From Variovorax paradoxus (lineage in GTDB: Bacteria; Pseudomonadota; Gammaproteobacteria; Burkholderiales; Burkholderiaceae_C): 64,000 nt of DNA. The notes below the pieces were generated by a model. It was given only the letters and a program-made list of their open reading frames with translations, had not been told where the DNA came from and made no database searches. This document shows positions 36,918-46,664 of this stretch, piece by piece (within the stretch, counting starts at the first letter, position 1; each line of letters opens with the position of its first letter). Location: contig NZ_CP046622.1 in assembly GCF_009755665.1 (NCBI RefSeq), positions 1,426,001 to 1,490,000 of the forward strand, written 5' to 3'. The position numbers were made by a program, and so were the translations under genes.

Positions 36918-36952
36918 AAAAAACCCGCCGCGACGAGATTCGTCGAGGCGGG
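36918..36952 (-). terminator. Orphan intrinsic terminator (minus-strand orientation)
   Basis: Stem CCCGCC-g-CGACGA / TCGTCG-a-GGCGGG with a 3-base loop at 36924-36952, followed on the minus strand by six T bases (A at 36918-36923). It has the form of a strong intrinsic terminator, yet no minus-strand gene ends here; the nearest sequence upstream on that strand is the CDI leader. It may block antisense transcription or be left from a lost gene. Confidence 0.6.
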
Positions 36953-37127
36953 TCAAAAGGCAGCCTCACTCAGGGAGGAGGGATTCGTGACTCATGGCTG
37001 CCGGCGCAAATCGTAGCCGCCAAGCCACGGCCAAGTCGCGCCGATGACGACTTAATGATTCATGTCCCGGCCCGGGTGTGTGCGATATGTGGCGCTTTCC
37101 GGCTCAATCTGCGCGCACTGAGATTCC

Positions 37128-37156
37128 TTGACATTTCTTACGGCAGCTCGAACCCA
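37128..37156 (+). promoter_or_regulatory. Possible promoter of the CDI locus
   Basis: A perfect TTGACA -35 element at 37128-37133 stands 17 bases before a poor -10 (AACCCA), about 100 bases ahead of the exoprotein ATG. Only the -35 match is strong, so this is a candidate at best. Confidence 0.25.
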
Positions 37157-37254
37157 GAATCCGGGCCTGCCGATGTGGATGTCGGCGAATCAGCACGGTC
37201 GCTTGTCGCGGCGTGCATGGCTGTCACGCAGAGAGATCAGGGAAGAAGAACGAC

Positions 37255-38787
37255 ATGAATAAGAATTTGCACCGTATTGTGTTCAATGCGAAGCGCGGGC
37301 TGCGCATGGTCGTGCAAGAAACGGCCAAGAGCACCGGTAAGGGATCCTCCAAGGCCACGACCGTGGCGGCCGGTGCGGCTGCCTTTGCGCCGATGCTCGT
37401 GGGCGCCGCGCTTGCAGGCATGCTGTCAGCCTCGCCCGCTCAAGCCCAGATCGTCGGTGCCCCCAACGTTCCCGGCAACCTGCGGCCCACCGTGATGGTC
37501 GCACCCAACGGCGTGCCGCTCGTCAACATCCAGACGCCCAGCGCCGCCGGTGTCAGCAGAAATATATTCAACCAGTTCAATGTTGCCCCCAATGGGGCCA
37601 TCCTGAACAACAGCAGAACAAGTGTAGGTACGCAGCTTGGCGGCATCGTCCAGGGCAATCCGTATCTCGCGACCGGCCCCGCACGCATCATCGTCAACGA
37701 GGTAAACGGCGGCAGCCCGAGCCAGCTGCGCGGCTACATCGAAGTCGCGGGACAGCGTGCCGAAGTGATCATCGCCAACCCTGCGGGCATCAGCATCAAT
37801 GGCGGCGGCTTCATCAACGCGTCTCGCGCCACGGTGACCACGGGCACGCCGCAATTCAACGCCATCGGCGGCCTCGACAGCTTCCTCGTGCGCGGCGGCA
37901 CCGTCACCATCGATGGTGCGGGCCTCGATGCCAGCAAAACGGACTACGCGGCCATCCTGGCTCGCGCCGTGCAGCTCAATGCAGCCATCTACGCCACCGA
38001 TCTCCAGGTGGTCACAGGCGCGAACCAGGTCAGCGCCGACCACAGCCAGATCACGCCAACCGCCGGCACCGGCGCCGCTCCCACCTTTGCTCTGGACGTG
38101 GCCGCGCTCGGCGGCATGTACGCCGGCAAGATCACGCTCATCGGCACCGAGGCTGGCCTGGGCGTGCGCAATGCCGGCAGCATTGGCGCCAGCACCGGCA
38201 GCCTGGTCGTGACAGCCGCAGGTCGGCTGGAGAACACTGGCACCCTCGAGGGCCAGAGCGTGCAACTGGCCAGCACCGGTGGCGACATCGACAACCGCGG
38301 CGGCATCATCCGCCAGACCAGCAGCGTTGCCCTGACCATCGCCGCACCGACACTGAGCAACACCAGCGGCGGCGTGATTGGCCTCGAGCCGGCACCGGCA
38401 CCGACCGCCGGAACGGGCGGTACCGGCACAGGCGGCGCGTCGGGCGCCGGGACAGGATCGACGTCCTCCGGCAGCACCCCATCGACGACCGGCGGAACGA
38501 CCGCGACGACAAGTGCGCCCGCCCCGGCACCAGCGCCCATCGAACCGGGCCGCATCACTGCCGCAGGGACGATCTGGAACGACGGCGGCAAGATCTACGC
38601 TGGCGGCCCCATCACGCTGCAAAGCGCCAACCTGATCAACAACGGCGGCACGCTGAGCGTCGCCAGCATGGCCGTGAGCCAGCCGACGTTCGACAACCAC
38701 GGCGGCACGCTGAATGTCAGCAACGGCTTCAGCGCCAATGTCGATCGGTTCGACAACACTGGCGGCACGCTCAACGCGGGAGCCTGA
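37255..38787 (+). CDS. cdiA: CDI exoprotein (TpsA/BcpA/CdiA), N-terminal part, ends at a frameshift
   Basis: 510 residues forming the secretion end of a two-partner-secretion exoprotein. Residues 1-25 are an extended signal peptide (MNKNLHRIVFNAKRG), then a hydrophobic core ending SASPAQA. The TPS domain follows with NQFNV, NPYL, and IIANPAGISINGGGF, the signals recognised by the TpsB transporter. A Pro/Thr/Gly linker precedes the first hemagglutinin repeats (DNTGGTLN type). The frame stops at TGA 38785-38787, while the repeat pattern continues uninterrupted in another frame from about 38780, so one base appears to be missing. As read, the product would be secreted without shaft or toxin. Confidence 0.88.
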   Translation: MNKNLHRIVFNAKRGLRMVVQETAKSTGKGSSKATTVAAGAAAFAPMLVGAALAGMLSASPAQAQIVGAPNVPGNLRPTVMVAPNGVPLVNIQTPSAAGVSRNIFNQFNVAPNGAILNNSRTSVGTQLGGIVQGNPYLATGPARIIVNEVNGGSPSQLRGYIEVAGQRAEVIIANPAGISINGGGFINASRATVTTGTPQFNAIGGLDSFLVRGGTVTIDGAGLDASKTDYAAILARAVQLNAAIYATDLQVVTGANQVSADHSQITPTAGTGAAPTFALDVAALGGMYAGKITLIGTEAGLGVRNAGSIGASTGSLVVTAAGRLENTGTLEGQSVQLASTGGDIDNRGGIIRQTSSVALTIAAPTLSNTSGGVIGLEPAPAPTAGTGGTGTGGASGAGTGSTSSGSTPSTTGGTTATTSAPAPAPAPIEPGRITAAGTIWNDGGKIYAGGPITLQSANLINNGGTLSVASMAVSQPTFDNHGGTLNVSNGFSANVDRFDNTGGTLNAGA

Positions 38788-38858
38788 ACATCACCACGAC
38801 CGGCGACCTGGTCAACGTCGATGGCAAGCTGACCGGTGCGTCCGATGCCACCCTGGCG

Positions 38859-41800
38859 GTGAGCGGCCAAGCCGACAACACGCGCGGGACGATTTCGGCA
38901 ACGGGCGCGCTGACGGCCAATGTGGCGGGTGCGCTCAACAACACCGGCGGCACGCTGGTGGCGAACCAGGGCGTTGCGCTCGGCGCGGGCAGCCTGGACA
39001 ACACGCAGGGCAGCATCCAGTCGGCGCGAGCCGGGGTGCAGCTGGCGGTGGCGAGCCAACTGACCAACGGCAGCGGCGGCACGATCGGGGCGGCCACCGA
39101 CCTGAAGGTACAAGCCAGCTCGCTCGCCAACGGCGGCAGCCTGCGCGGCGGCAACGATGTCGGCGTTGCGGTCGGCGGGGCGCTGACCAACGACGGCAGC
39201 ATCACGGCCGGACGGCACGCGACGGTCGCCGCAGGCAGCCTGCAAAGCGGCACCACAGGCGTGCTGGGCGCGGGCATCCAGAGCGACGGCCAACTCGGTG
39301 CGGCGGGTGACCTGGTGGTGACGACGACTGGCGCCCTGGTCGCCAACGGGACCAACCTGGCGGCCGGCAACGCCACGCTGCAGGGCGCGAGTGTCGACCT
39401 CTCGGCCAGCCAGACCAGCGCGGCCAACATCGCCGTCACGGCCACGCAGGTCAACGTGACCACCAGCGGCGCGACCGTGGCCACGCCCGGCACGCTCGCC
39501 ATCAGTGCCAACGGCAACGCCGCGCAGACCCTCGTCAACGCGGCCGGGCAACTCAACGCCGGCCAACTGCAGGTCAACGTCGCGAACCTCGCCAACACCA
39601 ACGGCGGCCAGATCGTGCAGACCGGCACCGGAGCAACGGTCATCGCGACCAGCGGCACCCTGAACAACGACGGCGGGCGCATCGCCAGCAACGGCCAGGA
39701 CCTCACGCTGCAAGGCACCAGCATCACCAACGCAGCCGGCAAGATCGAGCATGCCGGCACCGGCACGCTCGCCGTCGCGGGCGGCAACTTCAACGGCGCC
39801 AATGGCCAGATCACGGCCAACGGCGCGCTGACCGTGGCCCTGTCGGGCGCCTTCAGCCAGGATGGCGGCACGATCAGCGCCAAGCAGATCACCATCGATG
39901 CAGGCTCTTTGAGCAATCGCGGCGGCCAGCTGATCCAGACCGGCGCCGACGCCACGCGCGTCACGGTGGTGAGCGCGCTGGACAACAGCGGCGGGACGCT
40001 GGCCAGCAACGGCAACACGACCATCGCGGCCGGCAGCCTGGCCAACCAGGGCGGCACCATTCGGGCTGCCGAGACCTCCGACCTCGGCCTGACCGTGGGC
40101 GGCTTGCTCGACAACAGCAACCAGGGCGTGATCGGCGCGGGCGGCAGCACCACCATCGCGGCTGGCAGCCTGAACAACAACGCGGGCAGCGTGACCGCTG
40201 TGGGTGATCTGAACGCCACCATCGGCGGGGCCGCAACCAACGTGGGCGGCACGCTGGCGGCCAACGGCAACACCACGCTCGTGGCCGGCACGCTGGACAA
40301 CAGCAGCGGAACGGCCGCGGCCGTCACGGGCAACCTGAGCGTCACGACCTCGGGTGCGACGACGAACAACGGCGGCACCCTGCAGGCCGGCGGCGCGACC
40401 ACGCTGCTCAATAGCGGACTGAGCAATGTCGGGGGCAAGGCTTTCGGCAACAGCCTGTCCGTGAACACGCGCGCGAACGGGCAGAACAATGCGCTGAACA
40501 ACACGCAAGGCACGCTGGCCGCCACTACCACGGTGGCAGTGAGCTCGGGCGCACTCGCCAATGATGCGGGCCTGATCCAGTCGGGCGGCGCGATGACCAT
40601 CAACACCAATGGTCAGAACCTCAGCAACACCAATGCGGCAGGCTATGCCTCGGGCCAAGGCGGCATCACCAGCGGCGATACGCTCAGCCTGACTACCGGC
40701 GCGGTCACCAACACCGCCGGCTTCATTGGCGCCAAGAACGCATTGGTCGCCGACACGCAGGCCTTCTCCAATACGGGTGGAGGCCAGGTGCTCGGGCAAT
40801 CCACTGTGGCCATCAACACCAACGGGGCAGGCTACGACAACAGCGGCGGGCAGACGCAGGCGGTGGGCGATCTCAGCATCAACGCCGGCAGCATCGTCAA
40901 CAACGGCGGCCTCGTCCGGTCGATCGGCACGACGACGCTGAACGCCGGCACCATCGTCAACACGAACACGTTGGGCACTGACCAAGGCATCGAAGGCAAG
41001 AACCTGGCCATCGGCGTTGGCGATCTGAACAACACCTCGGGCGCCATCCGCGCCGACGTCAACGCCACCCTCACCAGCGGCGGCACCATCAACAACACGA
41101 ACGGATTGATCTCAGCCTGCAACGAACTGGGCATTCTCGATCCGAAGCGTGCGAATCCCGCTGCCAAGACGCTGAACGTGATCAACACGGGCGGCACCCT
41201 GGTCGCCGGCACGGCCGCCGCACTCGGCGCAGACGGCAAGCAGATTGCTGCTTTCGGCAAATTGGAGATCGACGCCAAGAGCTTCAGCGGCGACGGCACG
41301 ACCGTCGGCGTCAACGACCTGAGCATCGCACTCGCGCAGGACGTGACGAACAACGCCGAGGTCAAGGCGGGCGGCAATCTGACCTACGCGACCACTGGCA
41401 AGCTGACCAACAACGGCAAGCTGCTCGCGGGCGGCACGGTCACCGCCAGCGGCAACGAGGTCGACAACACCGTGACCGGCGAGATCACGGGCGACACCAC
41501 CATCGTCAGCGCAGCCAGTACGCTAACCAACCGGGGGCTGATCGACGGCTACAACACGCAGATCAACGGTGGCACGGTCAACAATGTGGGCACGGGCCGC
41601 ATCTATGGCGACATCGTTTCGGTCGCAGCAGGCACGCTGAACAACGACAGCGAGACCCTCGGTAGCGAGACCAGGGCGGGCACCATTGCTTCGCGCGATA
41701 CCTTGGACATTGGTGCCCAGACCATCAACAACCGCGAGCACGCACTGCTCTTCAGCGTGGGTGAGATGTTCATCGGCGGCGGCCTGGATGCCAACCGCCA

Positions 41801-44800
41801 GGCCGTCGGCAAAGGCGGCACGCTCAACAACCTGAGCGCCACGGTCGAATCGCTGGGCGACATGTCCATCACGATGGGCCAAATCAACAACTTCGACAGC
41901 CACTTCGCCGTGGTCCGGACCAGCAGCGGTCCGATCAATGGCGATCACACCATCACGCCGCTCGGAGGGATCGAACTCCCCGCCGACCAGTTCGTGCTGG
42001 ACCGCGGCGGCCGAACCTGGACGACCATCATCAATGGCCAGGTGCTAAGTGGCAGCGGCTGGATCGAACGCCAGTACACAACCACCACCGAGGTCGACCA
42101 GCCCGCCAATCCGCCCGAACCGGGCCGCATCTACTCGGGCGGCAACATGACCATCGACGGCAAGCTGCGCAACCGCGACAGCCAGGTGATGGCGGGCGGC
42201 ACCTTCACCATCGACCCGGCCAATGTCGACAATACGCCGACGCAGGGTCAGAAAATCGTGACCGTCGGCGGCCTGGAGGTCTATGCCCCTCCCGAGAAGG
42301 GCAACAACCTGGTGCCTGGTTTTATCCCGGAGCAAAAATCGGTCTACACGATCGACGTGGGCGCGAGCTGCATCAACGACTGCACCGGTGTGACCCCCTC
42401 GGGCACGAAGCTGAGTGCCGCCCAAGGCGTCGCGGTCAGCGACCGTGCCGGCATGGCCGGCGCAGTGACTGCGGGCACACGTGCACGCGCCATCGTGGAG
42501 GTGCCATCGGCGGTCGGAGGCTCCATCAAGACGAGCGGCAATACCGCCAATGGCGCGGGCGGCGCCGACGGCGCCTCAGGCACGGGCGGCACCAGCACCA
42601 TCGCGCTGGTGGTGCGCACCAGCCTGCCCAACACGACGGTTCCCACCACCAGCCTCTTCGGCATTCACGCCGGTCCTGGCGGCTACCTGATCGAGACCGA
42701 TCCTCGCTTCACTGACCGTCGTCGTTGGCTCAGCAGTGATTACATGCTGAACAGCCTCGGACAAGACCCGAACAACATCCTCAAGCGCCTGGGTGACGGC
42801 TTCTACGAGCAGAAGCTCATCCGAGAGCAAGTGGCCCAACTCACGGGTTATCGCTATCTCGACGGTTACTACAGTGATGAGGAGCAGTACACCGCCCTGA
42901 TGAATGCGGGCGTGACTTTCGCGAAGGAATACGGCCTGCGCCCCGGCATCGCGCTGACACCGGCACAGATGGCCCAACTCACCAGCGACATCGTCTGGCT
43001 GGTCGAGCAGACCGTGACCCTGCCCGATGGCACGACCCAGCAGGTGCTCGTACCGCAGGTGTATGTGCGCGTGCAGCCCGGCGACATCACGGGCTCGGGC
43101 AGCGTGCTGTCGGCCGACCGGACGATCATCAAGGGCAAGGGCGACCTGACCAACAGCGGCACCATCGCCGGGCGCACCTTGGTTTCCATCAACGCCGACA
43201 ACATCAACAACCTCGGCGGCCGCATCGCCGGCGGCAGCGTCGCGCTGGATGCAACCAACGACATCAACAACATCGGCGGCACCATCACCGCGGCCAACTC
43301 CGTGTCACTGAAGGCCGGACACGACATCAACATCGACACCACCACCAGCGCACAAAAGGGCTGGCTGGCCAACAAGACCAACATCGACCGCGTCGCGGGC
43401 GTTTACGTCACCAATCCTGGCGGCACGCTGGTCGCGAGCGCGGGCAACGACGTGAACGTGATCGGCGGCATCCTGTCGAACAAGGGGCCGGGCAGCTTCA
43501 CCTCCGTGACGGCCGGCAAGAACATCAACCTGGGCACCGTCACCGAATCCAGCAGCCGACTGTCGATCTTCAACGCCGGCACCTACCACGGCGATGCTTC
43601 CAGCAAGGAAACCGGCAGCACCATCGTCGGCAACGGCACCGTGTCGCTCAACGCCAAGGGCGGTGACATCAATGCGCGAGCGGCGACGCTGGATTCCGGA
43701 AGCGGGTTGCTGAGTCTTGCCGCGACGGGGGACATCAACATCATGTCGGGCGTCGAAACGCATGCCACCATGGGCGCCGGCCAGTCGACCAAGAAGGGAT
43801 TTCTCAAGTCCACTACCAACAGCGTTTCGGGCACCTCCGAGGTCACGACCACCATTGGCAGCCGTCTCTCGGGCCAAGCTATCGGCCTGTCGGCCGGCCG
43901 CGATATCAACGTCGTGGGCAGCGACATCGAAGCGCGAGGGAACGCCACACTTACAGCCGGTCGCAACGTGAACATCGTGTCTGCGGTGGACAGCGTTTCC
44001 GGAAGTCTGGATCGTTCCCGCGAGACCAAGGGCTTCATCCTTCCGAAGCTGGGCGGCTCCAGCATCGACAGCGGAATCCGCTACGAGCAGCATGCCGAAG
44101 TCTCAAGCCAGGTCGAGCGGGCCTCCAACGTCAAGGCGGGCGGAAACCTGGGCGTCACTGCAGGCGAGCAGGTCAATATCTACGCCAGCAATCTCAGCGC
44201 TGGTGAAGACCTGAAGATCTCGGGCAAGGAAGTGACGATCCTGAGTGGCATCAACCAAGTCCACAAAGAAATCGGGAGCAAGAACTCCAAGAAGTCCATT
44301 GGCACGATGGGCAACTTCAAGCGCGTCGGCAAGGGCATGAACGGCAAGGACAGTGTGACCGACACGCTCGATCAGACTACGCTCGCCGCGGCCACGCTGA
44401 ATGGAAAGAATGTCACCGTCATCGCCACCGATGGCGATCTGACGCTGGGCGCGGCGCGTATCAAGGCCCAGGAAACCGTGGCACTGAATGCGCCCAAGGG
44501 GGCCGTGAACTTCGACGTAGTCAAGACAGGTATCGAACTGGGCCAGAGCCGGGGCGAGAGCGATCCGATGTACCAGCGCACGCGCGACACCGGTGCGCAT
44601 GTTGAAGTCGCCAACTACACCCAGATCGAAAGCAAAACGCTGACGCTGGACACCCCGACAGTGAACGTTCAGGTGGGACAGAACGCGATCAAGGGGCCGG
44701 GCGACATCTATGTCGCACAACAAACCATCGAGCAGGTGCTGCAGAGCCAGCGCAGCCAGCCCGGCATGGGGTGGCTGAACCAGATCCAGAACGATCCGGC

Positions 44801-46646
44801 GCTCAACAAGGTGCCGATCAACTGGCAAGGCGTGCCGCTGGAGCAGCGCCAGTGGGCGGAGAGCCAGGGCAGCCTGACCGAGGCCGGTGGCGCGGTGGTG
44901 GCGATCGTGGCCACTGTCATGACATGGGGAGCCGCCAGCAGCATCGGAACGGTGGCCGGCAGCGCCGTTGGGGGCGGCACCACAGGCGCCGTGGTCGGAG
45001 CCGCGGTCGCTGCCGGCGTATCGAGCATCGCCTCGCAAGCCGCAGTGGGCCTGATTAACCACAACGGCAATATCAGCGCGGTGCTGGAAGATCTGGCTTC
45101 GAGCCGGGGGATCAAGAACATTGCCACTGCGATGGTGACGGCTGGAGCCGTGCAAGGGCTCAACATCGGTCTTGGCCTGAGCGGCGCAGCCTCCACGTTG
45201 ACCACCCCTCAACTCATCAGTCGGGGCCTGATCGACGGTGCGGCCGCGGGCCTGATCCGTGCGGCCATCAATGGCACGAGCCTCGAAACCGAATTGGCCA
45301 ATGGGATGCTGAATGGTCTCCTCAGTTCGGCTGCAGCAGGCGGAGCCAATTGGATCGGCGCAAACACTGAAGGGTTTGCTCGAGAACTGGCGCATGCGCT
45401 GGTGGGCTGTCTCGCTGGCGTGGGGAGTGCGGCAGTCAATGGGGGAACCAATTCGGGCAGCGCCTGTAGCGCCGGTGCTGTGGGGGCCGTCGTGGGCCAC
45501 TTGGCGGGGCAATATTTCAATCCTACCGGTGACCTCGCGCTGAGCGCCGAGAGCATCGCGCTGGGACAAATGGTGGGCGCACTTGCAGGCTTGCTGGTGG
45601 GCGGTGATGCGGCCAGTGTGAACATCGCTTCCGCCGCTGGCGGCAACGCGGTGGAGAACAATTGGCTCAGCGGAGAGCAGCAAAGGCAGCGGGACGCCGA
45701 GCTTGCAGGTTGCGCGAAGGAACCCAACCCGGCCAGCTGCCAGTTCCGGGTCTCCGAACGTTGGAGCATGGTGGACTACAACCAGCAGGCGGTGTACGAC
45801 GCCTTGTCGGCTGCCAAAGAGAGAGCATTGCTAAAGCCAACCGCAGCCAACGTGATCGCGCTCAACAACGCGATCACGGACATGGTCAGCCTGTACGGAG
45901 AGTTCCAAGCAACGGGAGACACACGCGGCGCTCGCACGATCAGCGCGGCGTTGGTGTCCGGCGTCCTGTCTAGAGCACAAAGCTGTGCCGCGATACAAGG
46001 CGGTCCCGGCTGCGGCACGATTGTGCTCACGTCCGCAGAACGTAGTGCGGTAGCGAACGCTTTTGTGGAGTTTGGGCTTGCCGCCGAAGGCAACATCGCT
46101 GCGAGCGACCTACGCACGATACGGGCTATTGGCGAAGCGATCGGATCGGGCTCAGCTTCGGCGTGGCGGACAATTTCAGCGGCATTTGAGGACCTAAGTG
46201 CCTCCGCCCGTCAGGTGGTCCGGCAATTGGTGCGACCAGAGGGGACCCCGGCTAATTTAGGCACGAGACTGGGTGGTGATAAGGACACTATCAACGCGGC
46301 AAAATGGCTGAAGCCTGAGCCTGGCTACTACGATGTCGTTATTCACGGAAATGCTGAATCAGCCATGATTCTTAGAAATGGGGAGTGGATCAAGGTAGAT
46401 CAACGTGCATTAGCCACCTATATTGGGAAGCAATCTGACTATTCAGGAGGGGCCGTGCGACTAGCATCGTGCTCGACTGGTTCATGCAGTACGGCGTATG
46501 CCCAAGATCTTGCAAATAAACTAGGTGTTACAGTCATGGCTCCTACCGATTTATTGTTCGTTTATCCAAATGGTGTTGTGGTTATTGGCCCTAATTCGTG
46601 GACCAATACCGGGAGTTGGCAGGTATTTAAGCCCACCCCCAATTAA
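38859..46646 (+). CDS. cdiA: CDI exoprotein (TpsA/BcpA/CdiA), shaft and C-terminal toxin part
   Basis: 2,595 codons from the first usable start; the homologous frame is open from about 38770. Residues 1-1100 are filamentous hemagglutinin repeats (LNNTGG type). Around 1275-1390 is a conserved CdiA module (YLIETDPRFT, RLGDGFYEQKL, VLVPQVYVRV). A second hemagglutinin repeat block spans about 1400-1900, and a DUF637-like pre-toxin follows at 1950-2100. The VENN motif is at 2265-2268. The last 110 residues are a variable toxin domain with H2496 (VVIHGN) and C2538 (LASCSTGS), a spacing typical of caspase/CHAT-type cysteine peptidases. Codon use turns AT-rich from about 46,240, marking a swapped toxin tip. 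Translation needs repair of the upstream frameshift or an internal start. Confidence 0.9.
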   Translation: MSGQADNTRGTISATGALTANVAGALNNTGGTLVANQGVALGAGSLDNTQGSIQSARAGVQLAVASQLTNGSGGTIGAATDLKVQASSLANGGSLRGGNDVGVAVGGALTNDGSITAGRHATVAAGSLQSGTTGVLGAGIQSDGQLGAAGDLVVTTTGALVANGTNLAAGNATLQGASVDLSASQTSAANIAVTATQVNVTTSGATVATPGTLAISANGNAAQTLVNAAGQLNAGQLQVNVANLANTNGGQIVQTGTGATVIATSGTLNNDGGRIASNGQDLTLQGTSITNAAGKIEHAGTGTLAVAGGNFNGANGQITANGALTVALSGAFSQDGGTISAKQITIDAGSLSNRGGQLIQTGADATRVTVVSALDNSGGTLASNGNTTIAAGSLANQGGTIRAAETSDLGLTVGGLLDNSNQGVIGAGGSTTIAAGSLNNNAGSVTAVGDLNATIGGAATNVGGTLAANGNTTLVAGTLDNSSGTAAAVTGNLSVTTSGATTNNGGTLQAGGATTLLNSGLSNVGGKAFGNSLSVNTRANGQNNALNNTQGTLAATTTVAVSSGALANDAGLIQSGGAMTINTNGQNLSNTNAAGYASGQGGITSGDTLSLTTGAVTNTAGFIGAKNALVADTQAFSNTGGGQVLGQSTVAINTNGAGYDNSGGQTQAVGDLSINAGSIVNNGGLVRSIGTTTLNAGTIVNTNTLGTDQGIEGKNLAIGVGDLNNTSGAIRADVNATLTSGGTINNTNGLISACNELGILDPKRANPAAKTLNVINTGGTLVAGTAAALGADGKQIAAFGKLEIDAKSFSGDGTTVGVNDLSIALAQDVTNNAEVKAGGNLTYATTGKLTNNGKLLAGGTVTASGNEVDNTVTGEITGDTTIVSAASTLTNRGLIDGYNTQINGGTVNNVGTGRIYGDIVSVAAGTLNNDSETLGSETRAGTIASRDTLDIGAQTINNREHALLFSVGEMFIGGGLDANRQAVGKGGTLNNLSATVESLGDMSITMGQINNFDSHFAVVRTSSGPINGDHTITPLGGIELPADQFVLDRGGRTWTTIINGQVLSGSGWIERQYTTTTEVDQPANPPEPGRIYSGGNMTIDGKLRNRDSQVMAGGTFTIDPANVDNTPTQGQKIVTVGGLEVYAPPEKGNNLVPGFIPEQKSVYTIDVGASCINDCTGVTPSGTKLSAAQGVAVSDRAGMAGAVTAGTRARAIVEVPSAVGGSIKTSGNTANGAGGADGASGTGGTSTIALVVRTSLPNTTVPTTSLFGIHAGPGGYLIETDPRFTDRRRWLSSDYMLNSLGQDPNNILKRLGDGFYEQKLIREQVAQLTGYRYLDGYYSDEEQYTALMNAGVTFAKEYGLRPGIALTPAQMAQLTSDIVWLVEQTVTLPDGTTQQVLVPQVYVRVQPGDITGSGSVLSADRTIIKGKGDLTNSGTIAGRTLVSINADNINNLGGRIAGGSVALDATNDINNIGGTITAANSVSLKAGHDINIDTTTSAQKGWLANKTNIDRVAGVYVTNPGGTLVASAGNDVNVIGGILSNKGPGSFTSVTAGKNINLGTVTESSSRLSIFNAGTYHGDASSKETGSTIVGNGTVSLNAKGGDINARAATLDSGSGLLSLAATGDINIMSGVETHATMGAGQSTKKGFLKSTTNSVSGTSEVTTTIGSRLSGQAIGLSAGRDINVVGSDIEARGNATLTAGRNVNIVSAVDSVSGSLDRSRETKGFILPKLGGSSIDSGIRYEQHAEVSSQVERASNVKAGGNLGVTAGEQVNIYASNLSAGEDLKISGKEVTILSGINQVHKEIGSKNSKKSIGTMGNFKRVGKGMNGKDSVTDTLDQTTLAAATLNGKNVTVIATDGDLTLGAARIKAQETVALNAPKGAVNFDVVKTGIELGQSRGESDPMYQRTRDTGAHVEVANYTQIESKTLTLDTPTVNVQVGQNAIKGPGDIYVAQQTIEQVLQSQRSQPGMGWLNQIQNDPALNKVPINWQGVPLEQRQWAESQGSLTEAGGAVVAIVATVMTWGAASSIGTVAGSAVGGGTTGAVVGAAVAAGVSSIASQAAVGLINHNGNISAVLEDLASSRGIKNIATAMVTAGAVQGLNIGLGLSGAASTLTTPQLISRGLIDGAAAGLIRAAINGTSLETELANGMLNGLLSSAAAGGANWIGANTEGFARELAHALVGCLAGVGSAAVNGGTNSGSACSAGAVGAVVGHLAGQYFNPTGDLALSAESIALGQMVGALAGLLVGGDAASVNIASAAGGNAVENNWLSGEQQRQRDAELAGCAKEPNPASCQFRVSERWSMVDYNQQAVYDALSAAKERALLKPTAANVIALNNAITDMVSLYGEFQATGDTRGARTISAALVSGVLSRAQSCAAIQGGPGCGTIVLTSAERSAVANAFVEFGLAAEGNIAASDLRTIRAIGEAIGSGSASAWRTISAAFEDLSASARQVVRQLVRPEGTPANLGTRLGGDKDTINAAKWLKPEPGYYDVVIHGNAESAMILRNGEWIKVDQRALATYIGKQSDYSGGAVRLASCSTGSCSTAYAQDLANKLGVTVMAPTDLLFVYPNGVVVIGPNSWTNTGSWQVFKPTPN

Positions 46647-46664
46647 ATTGAAAGAGCTATTTTT

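Larger units (their letters stand above)
36378..37254. other. 877-base region without a confident gene, upstream of the CDI locus
   Basis: No convincing gene. A minus-strand frame at 36496-36795 has a protein-like stretch (LAAEVLIEVSQSADVRGHTA) but no usable ribosome site and an unlikely C terminus, so it may be a gene remnant. The region also holds a small perfect hairpin (TCGCACG-CAA-CGTGCGA, 36898-36914), a terminator-like hairpin at 36918-36952 and, close to its end, a possible promoter for the CDI exoprotein. It looks like scar tissue beside an acquired locus. Confidence 0.5.

Noticed and set aside
36400..36990. Plus-strand frame of 196 codons upstream of the CDI locus
   Set aside because: Composition is random-looking, there is no ribosome site, and hairpins fall inside it; treated as a non-coding or degenerate region.
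38770..38860. Programmed ribosomal frameshift in the exoprotein gene
   Set aside because: No slippery heptamer or long homopolymer at the junction; a missing base (mutation or sequencing error) explains the pattern more simply.
38595..40985. Long minus-strand frames opposite the exoprotein repeats
   Set aside because: Periodic antisense of a repetitive GC-rich gene; no ribosome site or domain, and composition follows the repeats.
37500..42000. CRISPR-like or microsatellite repeats in the exoprotein gene
   Set aside because: The repeats are degenerate protein-level hemagglutinin units with irregular DNA spacing, not direct repeats with unique spacers.
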